Assembly (NCBI GenBank): GCA_010015675.1
Contig: ML977026.1
Coordinates: forward strand, 1 to 64,000
Origin: Byssothecium circinans
Taxonomy: Eukaryota > Ascomycota > Dothideomycetes > Pleosporales > Massarinaceae
Direction: 5' to 3'
DNA: 64,000 nucleotides
Shown: one piece after another, positions 10,605 through 20,759 of the stretch
Position numbering within the stretch: the first letter of the stretch is position 1
How the letters are laid out: each line of letters opens with the position of its first letter
Notes under the pieces: model-generated
What the model was told of the DNA's origin: nothing
The model's input: only the letters and a program-made list of their open reading frames with translations
The model's database searches: none
Translations under genes and position numbers: made by a program

Positions 10605-11288
10605 ATGACAACCCCCGCTCCCCCCCTCATAACCCTAATCCGCCACGGCGAAAGCCTCCACAACATCCAACGCCCCTACCCCCACCGCGACCCCCCTCTA
10701 ACCGCAGCCGGCCAAACCGCAACCTCCAACACAACCATCACACCTCTACCAGACCTAATCGTCATATCCCCCATGACCCGCACCCTCCAAACCGCCATTA
10801 ACATGTTCCCCGACCTCCAAGGCCCCAACCCACCCTCAATCCCCGTGCAAATCTGGCCCGACCTCTGCGAAACCTATGACGCGGAATGCAACAAGGGGTC
10901 TCCCCGCGCTGAAATCGCGGCCGCGTTTCCCCAGTTCGATTTTGCCGAGTGTAGCGAGGTGTGGGATTATCCGGGGTATTCGTTTGCGGAGGCTACTGCC
11001 AGGGCGGAGAGAGTGAGGAAGCGGTTGAAAGGGTTGACCGAGGAGGGGAAGTATAGGAATATTGCGGTGGTGACGCATCGCGGGATCATTGCTTTTCTAG
11101 CGAAAGGGAGGAGGTTCGGTGTCTGTGAGAGGCGCGTGTTTAGGTTTGCGACGGAGGTGGAAGTGGACGATGTGGGTTTAAGGTGGGGAACGAATTGCGA
11201 GTCGTTGGGAGAACAAGATTTCGGGCCGAGCGTGTTGGTGTTGTGGAAGAAGAAAGAGGGCTGGGAGGTTGCGAGTGATGGTTTCTGA
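10605..11288 (+). CDS. Histidine phosphatase (phosphoglycerate-mutase-like)
   Basis: A 227-residue protein from ATG 10605. The catalytic RHG motif is at residues 13-15 (ITLIRHGES), followed by PLTAAGQ, the second-arginine segment SPMTRTLQTA, the acidic CETYDAECNKG region and the second catalytic histidine in VVTHRGIIAF. The size and motifs fit a branch of the histidine phosphatase superfamily common in fungi; the substrate may be a small phosphoester and cannot be inferred. There is no targeting signal. CACAG just before the ATG resembles a splice acceptor, so a 5' untranslated exon is possible. It lies tail to tail with the RING gene. Confidence 0.85.
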   Translation: MTTPAPPLITLIRHGESLHNIQRPYPHRDPPLTAAGQTATSNTTITPLPDLIVISPMTRTLQTAINMFPDLQGPNPPSIPVQIWPDLCETYDAECNKGSPRAEIAAAFPQFDFAECSEVWDYPGYSFAEATARAERVRKRLKGLTEEGKYRNIAVVTHRGIIAFLAKGRRFGVCERRVFRFATEVEVDDVGLRWGTNCESLGEQDFGPSVLVLWKKKEGWEVASDGF

Positions 11289-11600
11289 GGAGAGCGAACA
11301 TGATCTCACGAATCGATGTCTTGACCACGATTCACGAAGCCCGGAAGAGTGTGTTGACGATTGAGCAAAGAGGACCTTTTTACTCAACAGTGAAAGGCTA
11401 CCATGCGATTATACCCATGAATGAACGCAGAAGGACACCCTTGATATCAGAGAAAAGGGCAGCAGACCGAACCTCCCAAACGGTAACAGATAAGGACGAT
11501 GAGTCTCCAACCATCCCGAGGCTCCCCATTCACATGACTTCCCTCGGTCCTCGCCCACACGATCCCTTGAAGTTCCCCTACGTACCTGACCGCCCTCATC
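11289..11600. other. Convergent intergenic region
   Basis: 312 bases between the 3' ends of the phosphatase and RING genes. Nothing beyond presumed 3' untranslated sequence. Confidence 0.35.
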
Positions 11601-13453
11601 CTACCAATTTTTCCAGTACAAATGCGACTCCAACCCTGCCCTTAACGGCGACCCGTCCTGGGGCTTCGGCTCGGGCTCTAGACTCGGCTCGTCCTCTGCC
11701 TCTAGTACAGTTTCGAGCCTTCTTATGCCCCTAGGCCAAAGCTCGTATCTCGGCTCTGGTTCCCTGTTGACGTTTTGTCTGCCCTTGGACTTTGGCTCAA
11801 CCGGGAGCTCTAGTGCTGCCTTAGGCTTCGGCCCCTCCTTAGTCTTAAGCTCGTCCTTTGACTTCGGTGGCGTTATGGGATTCAGTTCCGTCCTGTGCTT
11901 CAGTATTCCCTTAAGCTTCGGTTCGTCCTTGGGCTTTGGCTCGTTCGCGGGCTCCGGTTTGTTCTTGAGCTTCGGCTCGCCGTTAAGCTTGAACTTCTCC
12001 TTGGGATTCGCTTCTGTTGTGGATTGCGGTTCGATCGTAGGCTGCACTTCAGTCTTGGACTCGGCTTCTTCAGTAGGCTCCGCATCCGTCGTAGGCTGCC
12101 GATCAATCATAGCCTGCAGTCCCTTCCTTCCCCTCCACTCAATCCTAACCTTCGGAATGATCGTGGCATTCGCAATCTTTGCTAGCAACTTCCCCTTCCT
12201 CGTCGCCACCGACCTCCGCGTAGTCTTTAGCTTGACCTCAGGCATTTCCATCACCGGAGTGCGACAGTTTGCAGACGGGCAAAGCACGTTGTCCATCCAG
12301 TTGCTTTTGAAGTGTTGCTGGCTCGCTCGAATGCAGCAGATCAAGCAGTCTTTACAGAAGATATGGCGGCAGACTTCGAGGATCAGGGTATCGCGCTTCA
12401 TTCGCATGCATTCGAGGCAACGTTCTTTCTTGATGCTGATGATTGTGTCAGTATAGTCTTGCATGGGGAAGGGTTCGTGGTACGTCGCACGCCTTATCGC
12501 GCTCGCTGCGGTGTTTTGGACGTTGAGGGACGGGGGATGGTACGTACGGACGAGTGAATGCAGGAAGTTTGTCCTCAATCTCTTCCCTGAGAAGCTGTTC
12601 GAGTCCTTCTTTAAACTTCGAGGGCATTGGGGACATGAAGCGCGGAGGGTCGGATGGTCTGGCTGACGAAGGGACGACGGCTCGGGAAGCGGTGGCGGCA
12701 TCATCTGCGCAGGTAGCGACGGTACTGTCTTTCTCGTAGGAGAGTAAACCAAACGGGGTGTAATCATAAGGGAACCCTATATCAAACCGTCAGTTCCTAT
12801 ATCTCTACAGTCTCGCAAACGACAGGAAACGTACCCTGAACACCACTTTCTGATCGTCCGGCACCAAAACGCGGAGGCTGACCATCCGGGACATAGTGGA
12901 TCCATTGGGTTCCCGTGTCCATTTGAGGAGTTGCTGGGACGGGCTTAACAGGGCTTGGCGATGCACCATACTGATTGACCGGAGTATAGAACGCGACGAC
13001 TTTGAGATTGACGGTTACTGGACAGAAGTATGCTTCTTCGATCAAAGGAACGCTTAAAGGCTTCACCATGTCTTGAATCTTCCCCAGGTGAAGATCGCAG
13101 AAACGGGCCCCATCGGCACGGATCGTGCTGCACCGCACTACTGAGTAAAAGGTACGCGCTTCGCATAGAGGTATGGCGGATGCGGTGTTCGTGACGGATG
13201 CGGTGATCATGGGGGGAGCGCCGCCGAAAGGGAATGGACCGAGCATGGCGGCTACTTCGTCCCTGACTTCGTTCCTGATTTCGCTCCTGATTTCGTTCCT
13301 GATTTCATTCCTGATATCACCCCTGATTTCGTTCCTAATTTCACCCCTGATTTCGTTCCTGATTCCATTCGTGATTTCATCGGTGACGGGGACATCGCTC
13401 ACGGGGAGACCACCGCCCATGGTGGGAGGACAGAAGGGATTGTTGCCAGCCAT
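11601..13453 (-). CDS. RING-finger protein with N-terminal IRxE repeats and charged repeat tail
   Basis: Three exons on the minus strand, 13453-12835, 12776-12548 and 12435-11601, give 560 residues. Introns of 58 and 112 bases have GTACGT donors; the second has CTGAC before its acceptor. Residues about 27-65 are tetrapeptide repeats of IRNE/IRGE type, probably one long charged helix. Exon 2 encodes a conserved-looking stretch (KFKEGLEQLLREEIEDKLPA). The RING lies at residues 289-340: C289-x2-C292, C305-x-H307, C310-x2-C313, then C335-x4-C340, so the last pair is wider than the usual CPxC. The C-terminal 180 residues are Lys/Glu/Pro repeats (EPKPKDEPKLK). An E3 ubiquitin ligase is the family expectation; partners are unknown. 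Exons 1 and 2 join in one frame across a strong intron, which supports one gene rather than two. Confidence 0.75.
13261..13380. repeat. 12-base coding minisatellite
   Basis: About ten imperfect copies of a 12-base unit (GATTTCGTTCCT and variants on the plus strand). It encodes the IRNE-type repeats of the RING protein on the minus strand. The unit length keeps the frame, so copy-number change would lengthen or shorten the helix without a frameshift. Confidence 0.85.
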
Positions 13454-13630
13454 AGTAAGAATTCTGAGCGATAGAAGAAGTTAATTCCGAGTAATGTACG
13501 AAGGCGTGAAGCGAATCAATGAAAAACGATGTGATGTTGAACGTTCCATCTTTCAGAAGCCGTACGAAACAAACAAACCCTGACCCACTCATCACCTTGC
13601 TTCTTTCCCCTCACTTCCCCCAAGCACCTA

Positions 13631-14689
13631 CTAAACCCTCAATCGTACCTTCCGCAGCTCCTCATAGTCCACCAACGCGCCTTCCACAAGCCCAGCCAGC
13701 CTCTCCGCAAGCACACCCCCAAACTCATCCACCCACTTCCCCTTCTCCTCTTCGAAATCCCACACGCGCTCCGTCCCCAACATCTCCTTCCTCACCCCCT
13801 TACTCGCCCTGATGCTCTTGGTCATTTTATTCTTCGTTTTGTCGGCCGCGCCTACTTCCTCCTCAGACGCAGCTGCCCACTCAAACCTCACAGCCTCCTC
13901 ATCAAGTCCTACAGCCCTCGCGTACTTCCTCACCAACTCCTCGTCTCCGAGATCCGCGGCATCGATGACGAGGGGATATTCCACGTCATCGATACGGCTT
14001 TGACGGGATGCGGGAGAGGCGTTGGCGAGATAGAAGCGGTAGAGTGAGCGTGTCCAGTGATACGTGCACTCCCATCTCTGTGCATATTCTTCCCTGAGGA
14101 CAGCCTCCAGTGGCTGGTCGGACAGGGAAGTGCGCAGGGAGCTTGGGAAAGTGAGGAATGGGGTGCGGATCAAGAAGGTTGGTTTAACATTGTCGAGGAG
14201 AAAGGCGGAGGGGAGGGATGTAGGGTTGAGTTCCGGGCTTTGTATGTTTTCTAATCCTTTCTGCTGTGGGGCAGTGTAGGACCAAGGCGATGTTATAGCT
14301 ATGAGTTTGGGACGCGAGGGAGGGATAGGGTATCCGAGGAAGCGTGCCTCCGAGACGGGATCGACGAGCCAGTTTATGTGCTCTTTGATGAATGTTGCCT
14401 TGCCGTCTTTTTCGGCTGAGCTTATTAGGGACGTCCAGGCTTCGAAGCCCTGTTGCAGTGCATCTTGTAGGCCTTTCGTCTGTTCGTCCGTCCAGTCTTC
14501 TATTTTCTTGCCGAAAAGGTCATTCTGGAAGCGTTGAGCCACTGCGGGAAGGAACAGATATCCGTCTTCGCCGTTCGAAGTCCGGTGTATAGAGGGCTGG
14601 GCAGGGAGGTTGAGGAGCTTCGTGAGGAGGTGTGAAGCTGTGCGGGGGATAGTGAAAAGGATATTGTGGGGAAGAGGTTTGGGGTCCAT
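13631..14689 (-). CDS. Sulfotransferase-like P-loop protein
   Basis: A single-exon gene of 352 residues from ATG 14689. The N-terminus NILFTIPRTASHLLTKLLNL has the strand, loop and helix layout of the PAPS-binding start of sulfotransferase-fold proteins (compare TYPRSGTT), with Ser/His replacing part of the usual loop. Later blocks are KATFIKEHINWLVDP, PTFLIRTPFLTFPS (like the second PAPS segment, R-x-P) and YPLVIDAADL. This resembles a fungal family annotated as P-loop NTPase or sulfotransferase-like, often of unknown substrate. There is no signal peptide. It starts 280 bases downstream of the ligase gene's stop, on the same strand, though shared regulation is not shown. True sulfotransferase activity is uncertain because the loop is divergent. 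Confidence 0.7.
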   Translation of the reverse strand: MDPKPLPHNILFTIPRTASHLLTKLLNLPAQPSIHRTSNGEDGYLFLPAVAQRFQNDLFGKKIEDWTDEQTKGLQDALQQGFEAWTSLISSAEKDGKATFIKEHINWLVDPVSEARFLGYPIPPSRPKLIAITSPWSYTAPQQKGLENIQSPELNPTSLPSAFLLDNVKPTFLIRTPFLTFPSSLRTSLSDQPLEAVLREEYAQRWECTYHWTRSLYRFYLANASPASRQSRIDDVEYPLVIDAADLGDEELVRKYARAVGLDEEAVRFEWAAASEEEVGAADKTKNKMTKSIRASKGVRKEMLGTERVWDFEEEKGKWVDEFGGVLAERLAGLVEGALVDYEELRKVRLRV

Positions 14690-14969
14690 CGTATGCTGAG
14701 CGATGAGGAAAGGCTTTGACTGGAGATAGGGATACAGTATCGCAGATTAGTGTTTAGATGTTGCGTCGGGAAGTGCGACTATGTCTATATCGGCTTAAAA
14801 ACATGGCGACAGCTACCCCGCGTACTACGAATACGATGATAGCATGTTAGCGAGCGAATGCTTTCGTCTATTGAGAGGTTTAGCGAAAAGCCGCGTGTCA
14901 AAGGAGGCCGCCCCCATTCTAGGTAGGTATTTCCTCCTATCGACAGAATGGCATTGGTCGATTACCAGC

Positions 14970-16900
14970 TCACAGCTTACTCTTCCCTTCGGCCTTGATC
15001 CTAGCATGATATCTATCCCGCATCTCCCTCCTCAACATCTTCCCCGAGGGCGTCCTTGGAATCTGCTCAAGTTAGTAAAAATGACTGACACAGCCAACTA
15101 AAAAGAGAGTTCACTTACCGAATCCACAACCTCAATACCACCAGTCAACCACTTATGCCGACTTAATCTCGACTTGACCCACTCATCCAATCTCACCTTC
15201 ACCGTCTCCTCACCTAGCTCGATACCCTTGGCATTCAACACCACCCAAGCCCTCACAAACAACGACCCATCACCTCTCCCATTATCAACACCAGCTACAC
15301 ACGCATCCCGGACCAAGCTGTCGGGATGATCAAGAAGCGTATCCTCGACTTCTGTGGCAGCGACCTGCAGCCCTTTGACCTTGATCATTTCCTTCAGTCT
15401 ATCGAGGTAATGGATACGGTCCTGCGCATCACGCATCACCAAATCGCCTGTACGCAGCCATCCCGGCTCCGCAAAGATATCAGCAGTCGCTTTGGGGTCT
15501 TTGAAGTACCCCGGCGTGACGACATTACCCCGGGCCCAGAGCTCGCCTTTTTCGCCTTTCGGGACGTCCTTGAGCGAGTCCGGATCCACGACTCGGGCTT
15601 GCATACCCGGGAGGAGGTAGCCAATGGTGCCGGGTAATGCAGGCTCCAGATGAAAGATCCCCGGTAATGCTGGGGATGCGATACTAGCAGCCTCGCTGAG
15701 ACCGTAACCGCTCGGAATGGGCACCCCTGCGCCCTGAGGAAGTTTCTTAGCTAGTTGGTATGCGACGTCTGGCGGGAGGTATGCTGCACCGCTACCTGCT
15801 GCCATTACTGAGCTCAGATCATACTTCTCCGTCAACGGACTCTGGGCTAGTTGGCGCACTAGCGGTGGTACGAGGGGCAAGCCCGAGACCTTGTATTTCT
15901 GGATGCTTTGGAGCGCGGTCTCGATGTCCCATTTTGGGAGCAGGATAGTGGTGCTTGTCGTGAGGTTGATACGCAGCATCCAGATGATCATGCCGTAGGA
16001 ATGGTACATGGGTATCACGCCTAGGAGTCTTGTGGGTGTCAGGGGTTCGATGCCGGCGAAGCGTGCGTTTTGTACGCCCGTGATCATGCTTTGCATTCCA
16101 GAGTGGAGCCCGTTCTTGTGAGTTATGATCATCGCTTTCGGAAGACCCGAGGTACCGGAGGACTGGAAGAGATACGCCATTCTATCTCCTCCATGGATTT
16201 TCCGTGGGACTTCCGGGAGTGTCGAGCCTTCGCGGACGAGTGATTCGATTGTGCGGTAGCCGGCAACGGTGTTCAGGGCCGGGTTGTCGCTCAGAATGAT
16301 GACCTTTTTGGGATCCAGAACCAGCCTTAGAGGTGATGACTTGTCATTCTCGCCCAAGCCCATCTTGAGTGCTTCGCGTAGCACAGGAAGCAATGTTTCA
16401 TGGCACATGATACTGGTGATTTGCATCTTCCGCAACACCCACCACAGCTCATATGGCGTCGAGGCCGGACTAATCCCACCAAATACCAGCTCGGCTCGGA
16501 AACACGCATGTGCAACCATTGGATAGTGAATATGATTTCTCGAAAACATGCCCAAGATCTCTCCATCCTCTTTGTCATTCACAGGGCTCTTTCCCAGTCC
16601 AATCGGATTCGGTCCATCATGGCGTAGAACACGTGCCAGCGCACAACACCTGGCATAGAATTGATGAAGGGTGACCGTTTCTTCGGTCACTGCGTTGACA
16701 ATGAGCGGGTAATCCGGTGGAAGAGGGTTGTTCGGCGGAAAGCAAAGCTCGTGGATATTGAGATCAGGTGGCGTGGGTGGGAATGGTCCGTATGGTGAGG
16801 AGAATACAGGTCGATCGTGGGGCTCGTACTTAGAGTGAATGTCTGGCGCGTCGGGGCTGATCCATCGCGTCCAGTGTGGTTTGAGGATATCGTGTGTCAT
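14970..16900 (-). CDS. Acyl/aryl-CoA ligase (4-coumarate-CoA-ligase-like), peroxisomal
   Basis: Two exons, 16900-15119 and 15062-14970, give 624 residues. The 56-base intron has GTAAGT and GAGCAG. Motifs of the adenylate-forming superfamily appear in order: SSGTSGLPK (P-loop), YGLSEAAS, GELWARGN, GWLRTGDL, DRLKEMIKVKGLQV. The last exon supplies IPRTPSGK with the catalytic lysine. The enzyme should activate a carboxylic acid with ATP and join it to CoA. The protein ends SKL, the canonical type-1 peroxisome signal, so action in peroxisomes is expected. Without the short last exon both the catalytic lysine and the signal are lost. ATG 16900 is used; the open frame runs slightly upstream but has no earlier ATG. 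Confidence 0.9.
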
Positions 16901-19854
16901 CCTCGGAGAATATCGAATGCTTGCGAGAACGCTCACTTGCTGCTATGAAAGCAGGTTTACCGATCTTTCTGTGTGAATACTGGTGTATACATTATCTCCC
17001 ATGCCGAGGTGGTTGCAGCGCGCTGCCCCGCATACTAGATGCTTGTCTGACATGGTTCCTGCGAGTAAGCCAATCGCACGGTTTTATGAGGGGCAGGAGC
17101 CGCGGTCCATCTTTACGAGCAAAGAGCAGACTGCCCGCGTGGGTGGTAGTAGTATGACGTAGGAACACAATTGAGGTCGTTGAGTCTGTCATGAGATGAG
17201 ATAGAAGGGGATAGAGGCGCTTGCTGGGAAGATACTTTCATACAAAGTGCTTTCCTTGCGCAAAGTTAGTCATCACGGTCCAACTTTGGAACTACTATTT
17301 CTACACAGTAAGCTTCTGCCCATTTTGTGTAATTAATATCACCGAAATTCGTCTTGATTTTCTATCTCGGGATACTTTCCCTCCAGGTTCCCCTCCAGTC
17401 TGTCCACGAGTCCACGGTTGATATCTGCACGAGATTTCAGCTAGTGCTTACTAATCTTCTCGTCTCATTCCCACCGGATTTTCACTGACTGACCATCAGC
17501 AAGGCGCCCCCACGTCATGCATATCAGGGTCCTTCGCTGTTTATAGTATTGTTTGTGCGGCGCCTTCGGCTCGCTATTATTACCCAATCTCTCCACGAAT
17601 GCGGCTTTTCTCGCTGGTAGGAGCCACGTACAACCCTTCAGGTATCAAGCGCCCGGCTCCCGCGGTCCCGTCCCCGTCTGCGTGATCGATTGTATGATTA
17701 GGTACGGCAAGCATTAGTTTCCAGAATGAAACCAGGAGTGCACGCGGGTCTGGTCGCGGAACAGGGTCGTGGTCCCTGAGGAAGTTGGGACGAGGTACGG
17801 GATGGAAGAACCGAGACATGGAACTCCCGTTTCTTACATATTCTGATCGACTTTCAAGGAAAACCGGCTCGGACGCCTTTGCCAACCAACCCACGCCTTC
17901 TGAGCAGTGAGGCGTGACAGGCAGTGAGGCTTGCCAGCCGTTTTGTGTGAAGATCGCACAATGATGAGCCGCAACATGGAGACTCGGGATACTTAGCCAG
18001 CCAATCAAGAGCCGCTTGTCGTTCTGGTCAAATCGGTTCCGAATCCTTGAGAACCCTGAGATCATGTGAGATGGTAGATCTGACAAGCGGGACGGGTAGT
18101 GAAAGTGGTGATCCTGCCGGTAGCGCGTTGTATGTTCCAGAACTTAGCCTCTGGTGGATGTGATAGCGCTTGAACCTTGGATGCAGAGCGTTGTCGACAG
18201 TCCCTATGATTCATGCTACACCTAGGGAAGTGCATACTTCCTTCTCAACTTCTGCCGCAGATTGGTGATGGACATGCATCCACCACCTGGCTACGAGACG
18301 TTCCAACTTACCCACATGTGCACCGTCCCTGTCCTGCCGATCACATCCCACCACACAACACGGCACGACACACCTTTCCTGTGCATCATCTTCCCGCTCG
18401 ACACTCTCCCTCGGCCCTAGCTCACGTTTTCCATCCTCGCACTAAACTCTCTTCAATGTTGACCATGCAAGTAACCGCACGGCAAACCACTTCCCCAAGT
18501 TCCAAGACCTCCCATTCCACTCCAGGCTTTACAGGTAACGGTATGTCCTGCATCTCATACATATCACCTGCATCGCACAAAGTGCGCTCTCCTCCGCCAC
18601 ACAGCACTAACGTCCAAACATGAATCATGGATAACCGCAGGTCACGGGATCATGCATCCAAAGAACCAGGTGCCCATCCCCTGAAAACCCCCAACCAATC
18701 ACCACCACGTCCCCTCAAAAAAGAAATCCACCACTCGTCCCCACATTCCCATTTCCCACTTTATCCCACCAATCAGCACGCCCACCTCCCGTCTTTTATC
18801 CCTTAGCGGCGGGACGCATAGTCTTGGAAAATGACAGCGCACCGCCGGCGCTTGCATCTCTCACTCCTCCACAACTGGGTACATCAACCGTGCCCCCAAG
18901 CCGTAACCGGTAACATCTCGGCAAACGCCCTGATTTTCCACTTGTCCCTATCCGAGTTCTCTACCCGTCTCTCGCCTTCGTATACCTAATACTGCCCAAG
19001 TGCGCTGTACGAGTACGGGTATGCCGCCTGCCAATGTTTCCCAAGCCAACGGCTCGCAACACCCCCCGGTCCGTCAATTCAATAGAGTTCGCTGTCTGGA
19101 AATTCCCTGGGAAGGGGTGTCGGGACTGCTGTCAAACGGGACATGCACATGGAAGAATTGCGGGGCATGTCACGCTGTGAATACGCGCAGGCAATAATGT
19201 CGAAGCGATGCCGCAAGCGGACAGAGGTGCAGTGGGATGGAATAACTGCACGGGTGCGAATGTCGAAAGCGTCGGGGGCTGCAGAATGATCGGTGCCAAG
19301 CTGGGGATGCGGGATCGAGACGAAGCGAACGCCAAGCGAGGTAGGGATATGGGACGCGACTCGACTCGACTCGGATCCCAATTGCCCAACTTGGGTGCTT
19401 CCTTGTCAGATCAGATGCCGCCAGCCGCTGTCTTGACTCGTTTTGAGATGAGATGAGAACAGACGCTGTTCGTGCACGGATGTCGATCGTGGGACGTACA
19501 GTAGGACACAGGGGTCCATGGATCGCGGCGAGTTATTCCCGTGGCATCGGCTTCCACATCCACTGTGCGGTTTTGTACGGCCAAAGGTCTTGCTTTTGCG
19601 TTTCGAAGTATTACATGCGGTATGGTATTGTGCGCTTGAGCTGTCCAAGGTACTACTGCACTTCGTAGATACCTGTCTTCTACCGTACCGTGAATCCCGT
19701 AATATCGGATCTTCCGAACAAGAGCGTTATGAAACCTCGTCCCACCGGGGGCAGTTCATTGCCTCAGGCACACAATTCTCATTATCCCTGCTCGTGTGCG
19801 GCCCATCTCCCACATGTGCGCAATGCACGTGTCAAGCTGTCATCATCATCCGTA

Positions 19855-19935
19855 ATTATCCCATCCATCGGCATCCTATCCATCGGCATCGGCATCCGCA
19901 TCCCATCGGCATCCCATCGGCATCCCATCACACCC
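19855..19935. repeat. CATCGG/CATCCC simple repeat
   Basis: Irregular tandem hexamers of type CATCGG and CATCCCATCGG over about 80 bases. There is no coding frame of note across it. Confidence 0.7.
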
Positions 19936-20235
19936 ACCCGCCTGCGCCTCCGCGCCTCAGGGCTGAGTTGACGTGCATAGTCACAATCCCATTCTGCCTC
20001 CGCGGGGCGGACATCGTAAACCTACCTTAGGTCCGCGGAAGCTGGGGCGCTGGGCTGTGGGGGCTGCGACGCCGACTGGCTGGACGCCTTGGACTCGTCT
20101 CGTCTCTTCGAGTCTCGTAGAGTCTGGTCTCAACATCCCATTATTCCATGCATGCCCGCCTCGGGACGGCGTGTGCCATGTGGGTGCGCAGACTCGGGAT
20201 GTGGGGGGATTCTCTCCATGGCGGGCTCGTCTTGT

Positions 20236-20330
20236 GCTTGCCTTGCCTTGCCTTGCCTCGCTTTACCTTGCCCTTACCTTGCCGCCTTGCCGTGTCGCAG
20301 ATATCCATATCCATATCCATATCCCGCTCT
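20236..20330. repeat. TTGCC pentamer repeat followed by ATATCC hexamers
   Basis: Successive CTTGC/TTGCC units are followed directly by several copies of ATATCC. Two unrelated microsatellites lie back to back, 150 bases before the inverted-repeat element. Confidence 0.7.
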
Positions 20331-20478
20331 GGCCTTTCGTGGGTCGGGTTGCGCCGGCGTTCCGGCCTCTCTCTCAGGTTGGGAGTTCCCGGTTCCGATT
20401 CTGGCTCGGGGCGCTCCAGCCAGGGGACCAGGGCCCAAGACAGATTTTAACGTTTGGGGCTTTTTTTCCCCTTTCGTG

Positions 20479-20759
20479 TACTGTGGTAGTAGGGATAAGT
20501 AGTGTGACAGGTCAGTGCGCAGCAAGGGTGTGCGACGCCGGAAATTGCGTTTTAGCTAGGCCACGTTAAGATAGAAAGAGTTTTTTATTTTATTACTTAG
20601 TATAGCTACCTTATGCGTTAATTGCTATATAGAGTTAAGCGCCCTAATTTAGTGTTGTATTAAATTTAGTAAGGGCTTTTCGCAAACCCCGAATTAGCGG
20701 CCTCTCACACCCTTGCTGCGCTCTGACCTGTCACACTACTTATCCCTACTACCACAGTA
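20479..20759. mobile_element. MITE-like element with 52-base terminal inverted repeats and TA duplication
   Basis: 20481-20532 and 20706-20757 are reverse complements with one mismatch, starting CTGTGGTAGTAGGGATAAGT. The dinucleotide TA flanks both ends (20479-20480 and 20758-20759), the target duplication of Tc1/mariner/pogo elements. The 173-base interior is AT-rich, contains no frame, and continues the inverted symmetry imperfectly for about 35 bases. The size of 277 bases and lack of coding capacity fit a non-autonomous MITE. The near-identity of the arms suggests a fairly recent insertion or selection on pairing. Confidence 0.85.

Noticed and set aside
11725..12456. 243-codon plus-strand frame rich in Gly/Ser/Phe
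   Set aside because: It is the mirror of the Lys/Glu/Pro repeat tail of the RING protein and has no independent support.
13261..13380. Regular 12-base repeats that could be mistaken for a CRISPR-like array
   Set aside because: There are no spacers; the units are contiguous and encode part of the RING protein in a eukaryotic genome.
17580..18086. 168-codon minus-strand frame
   Set aside because: There is no ATG near its start, no recognised family, and it lies in a repeat-rich region; possible but not supportable.
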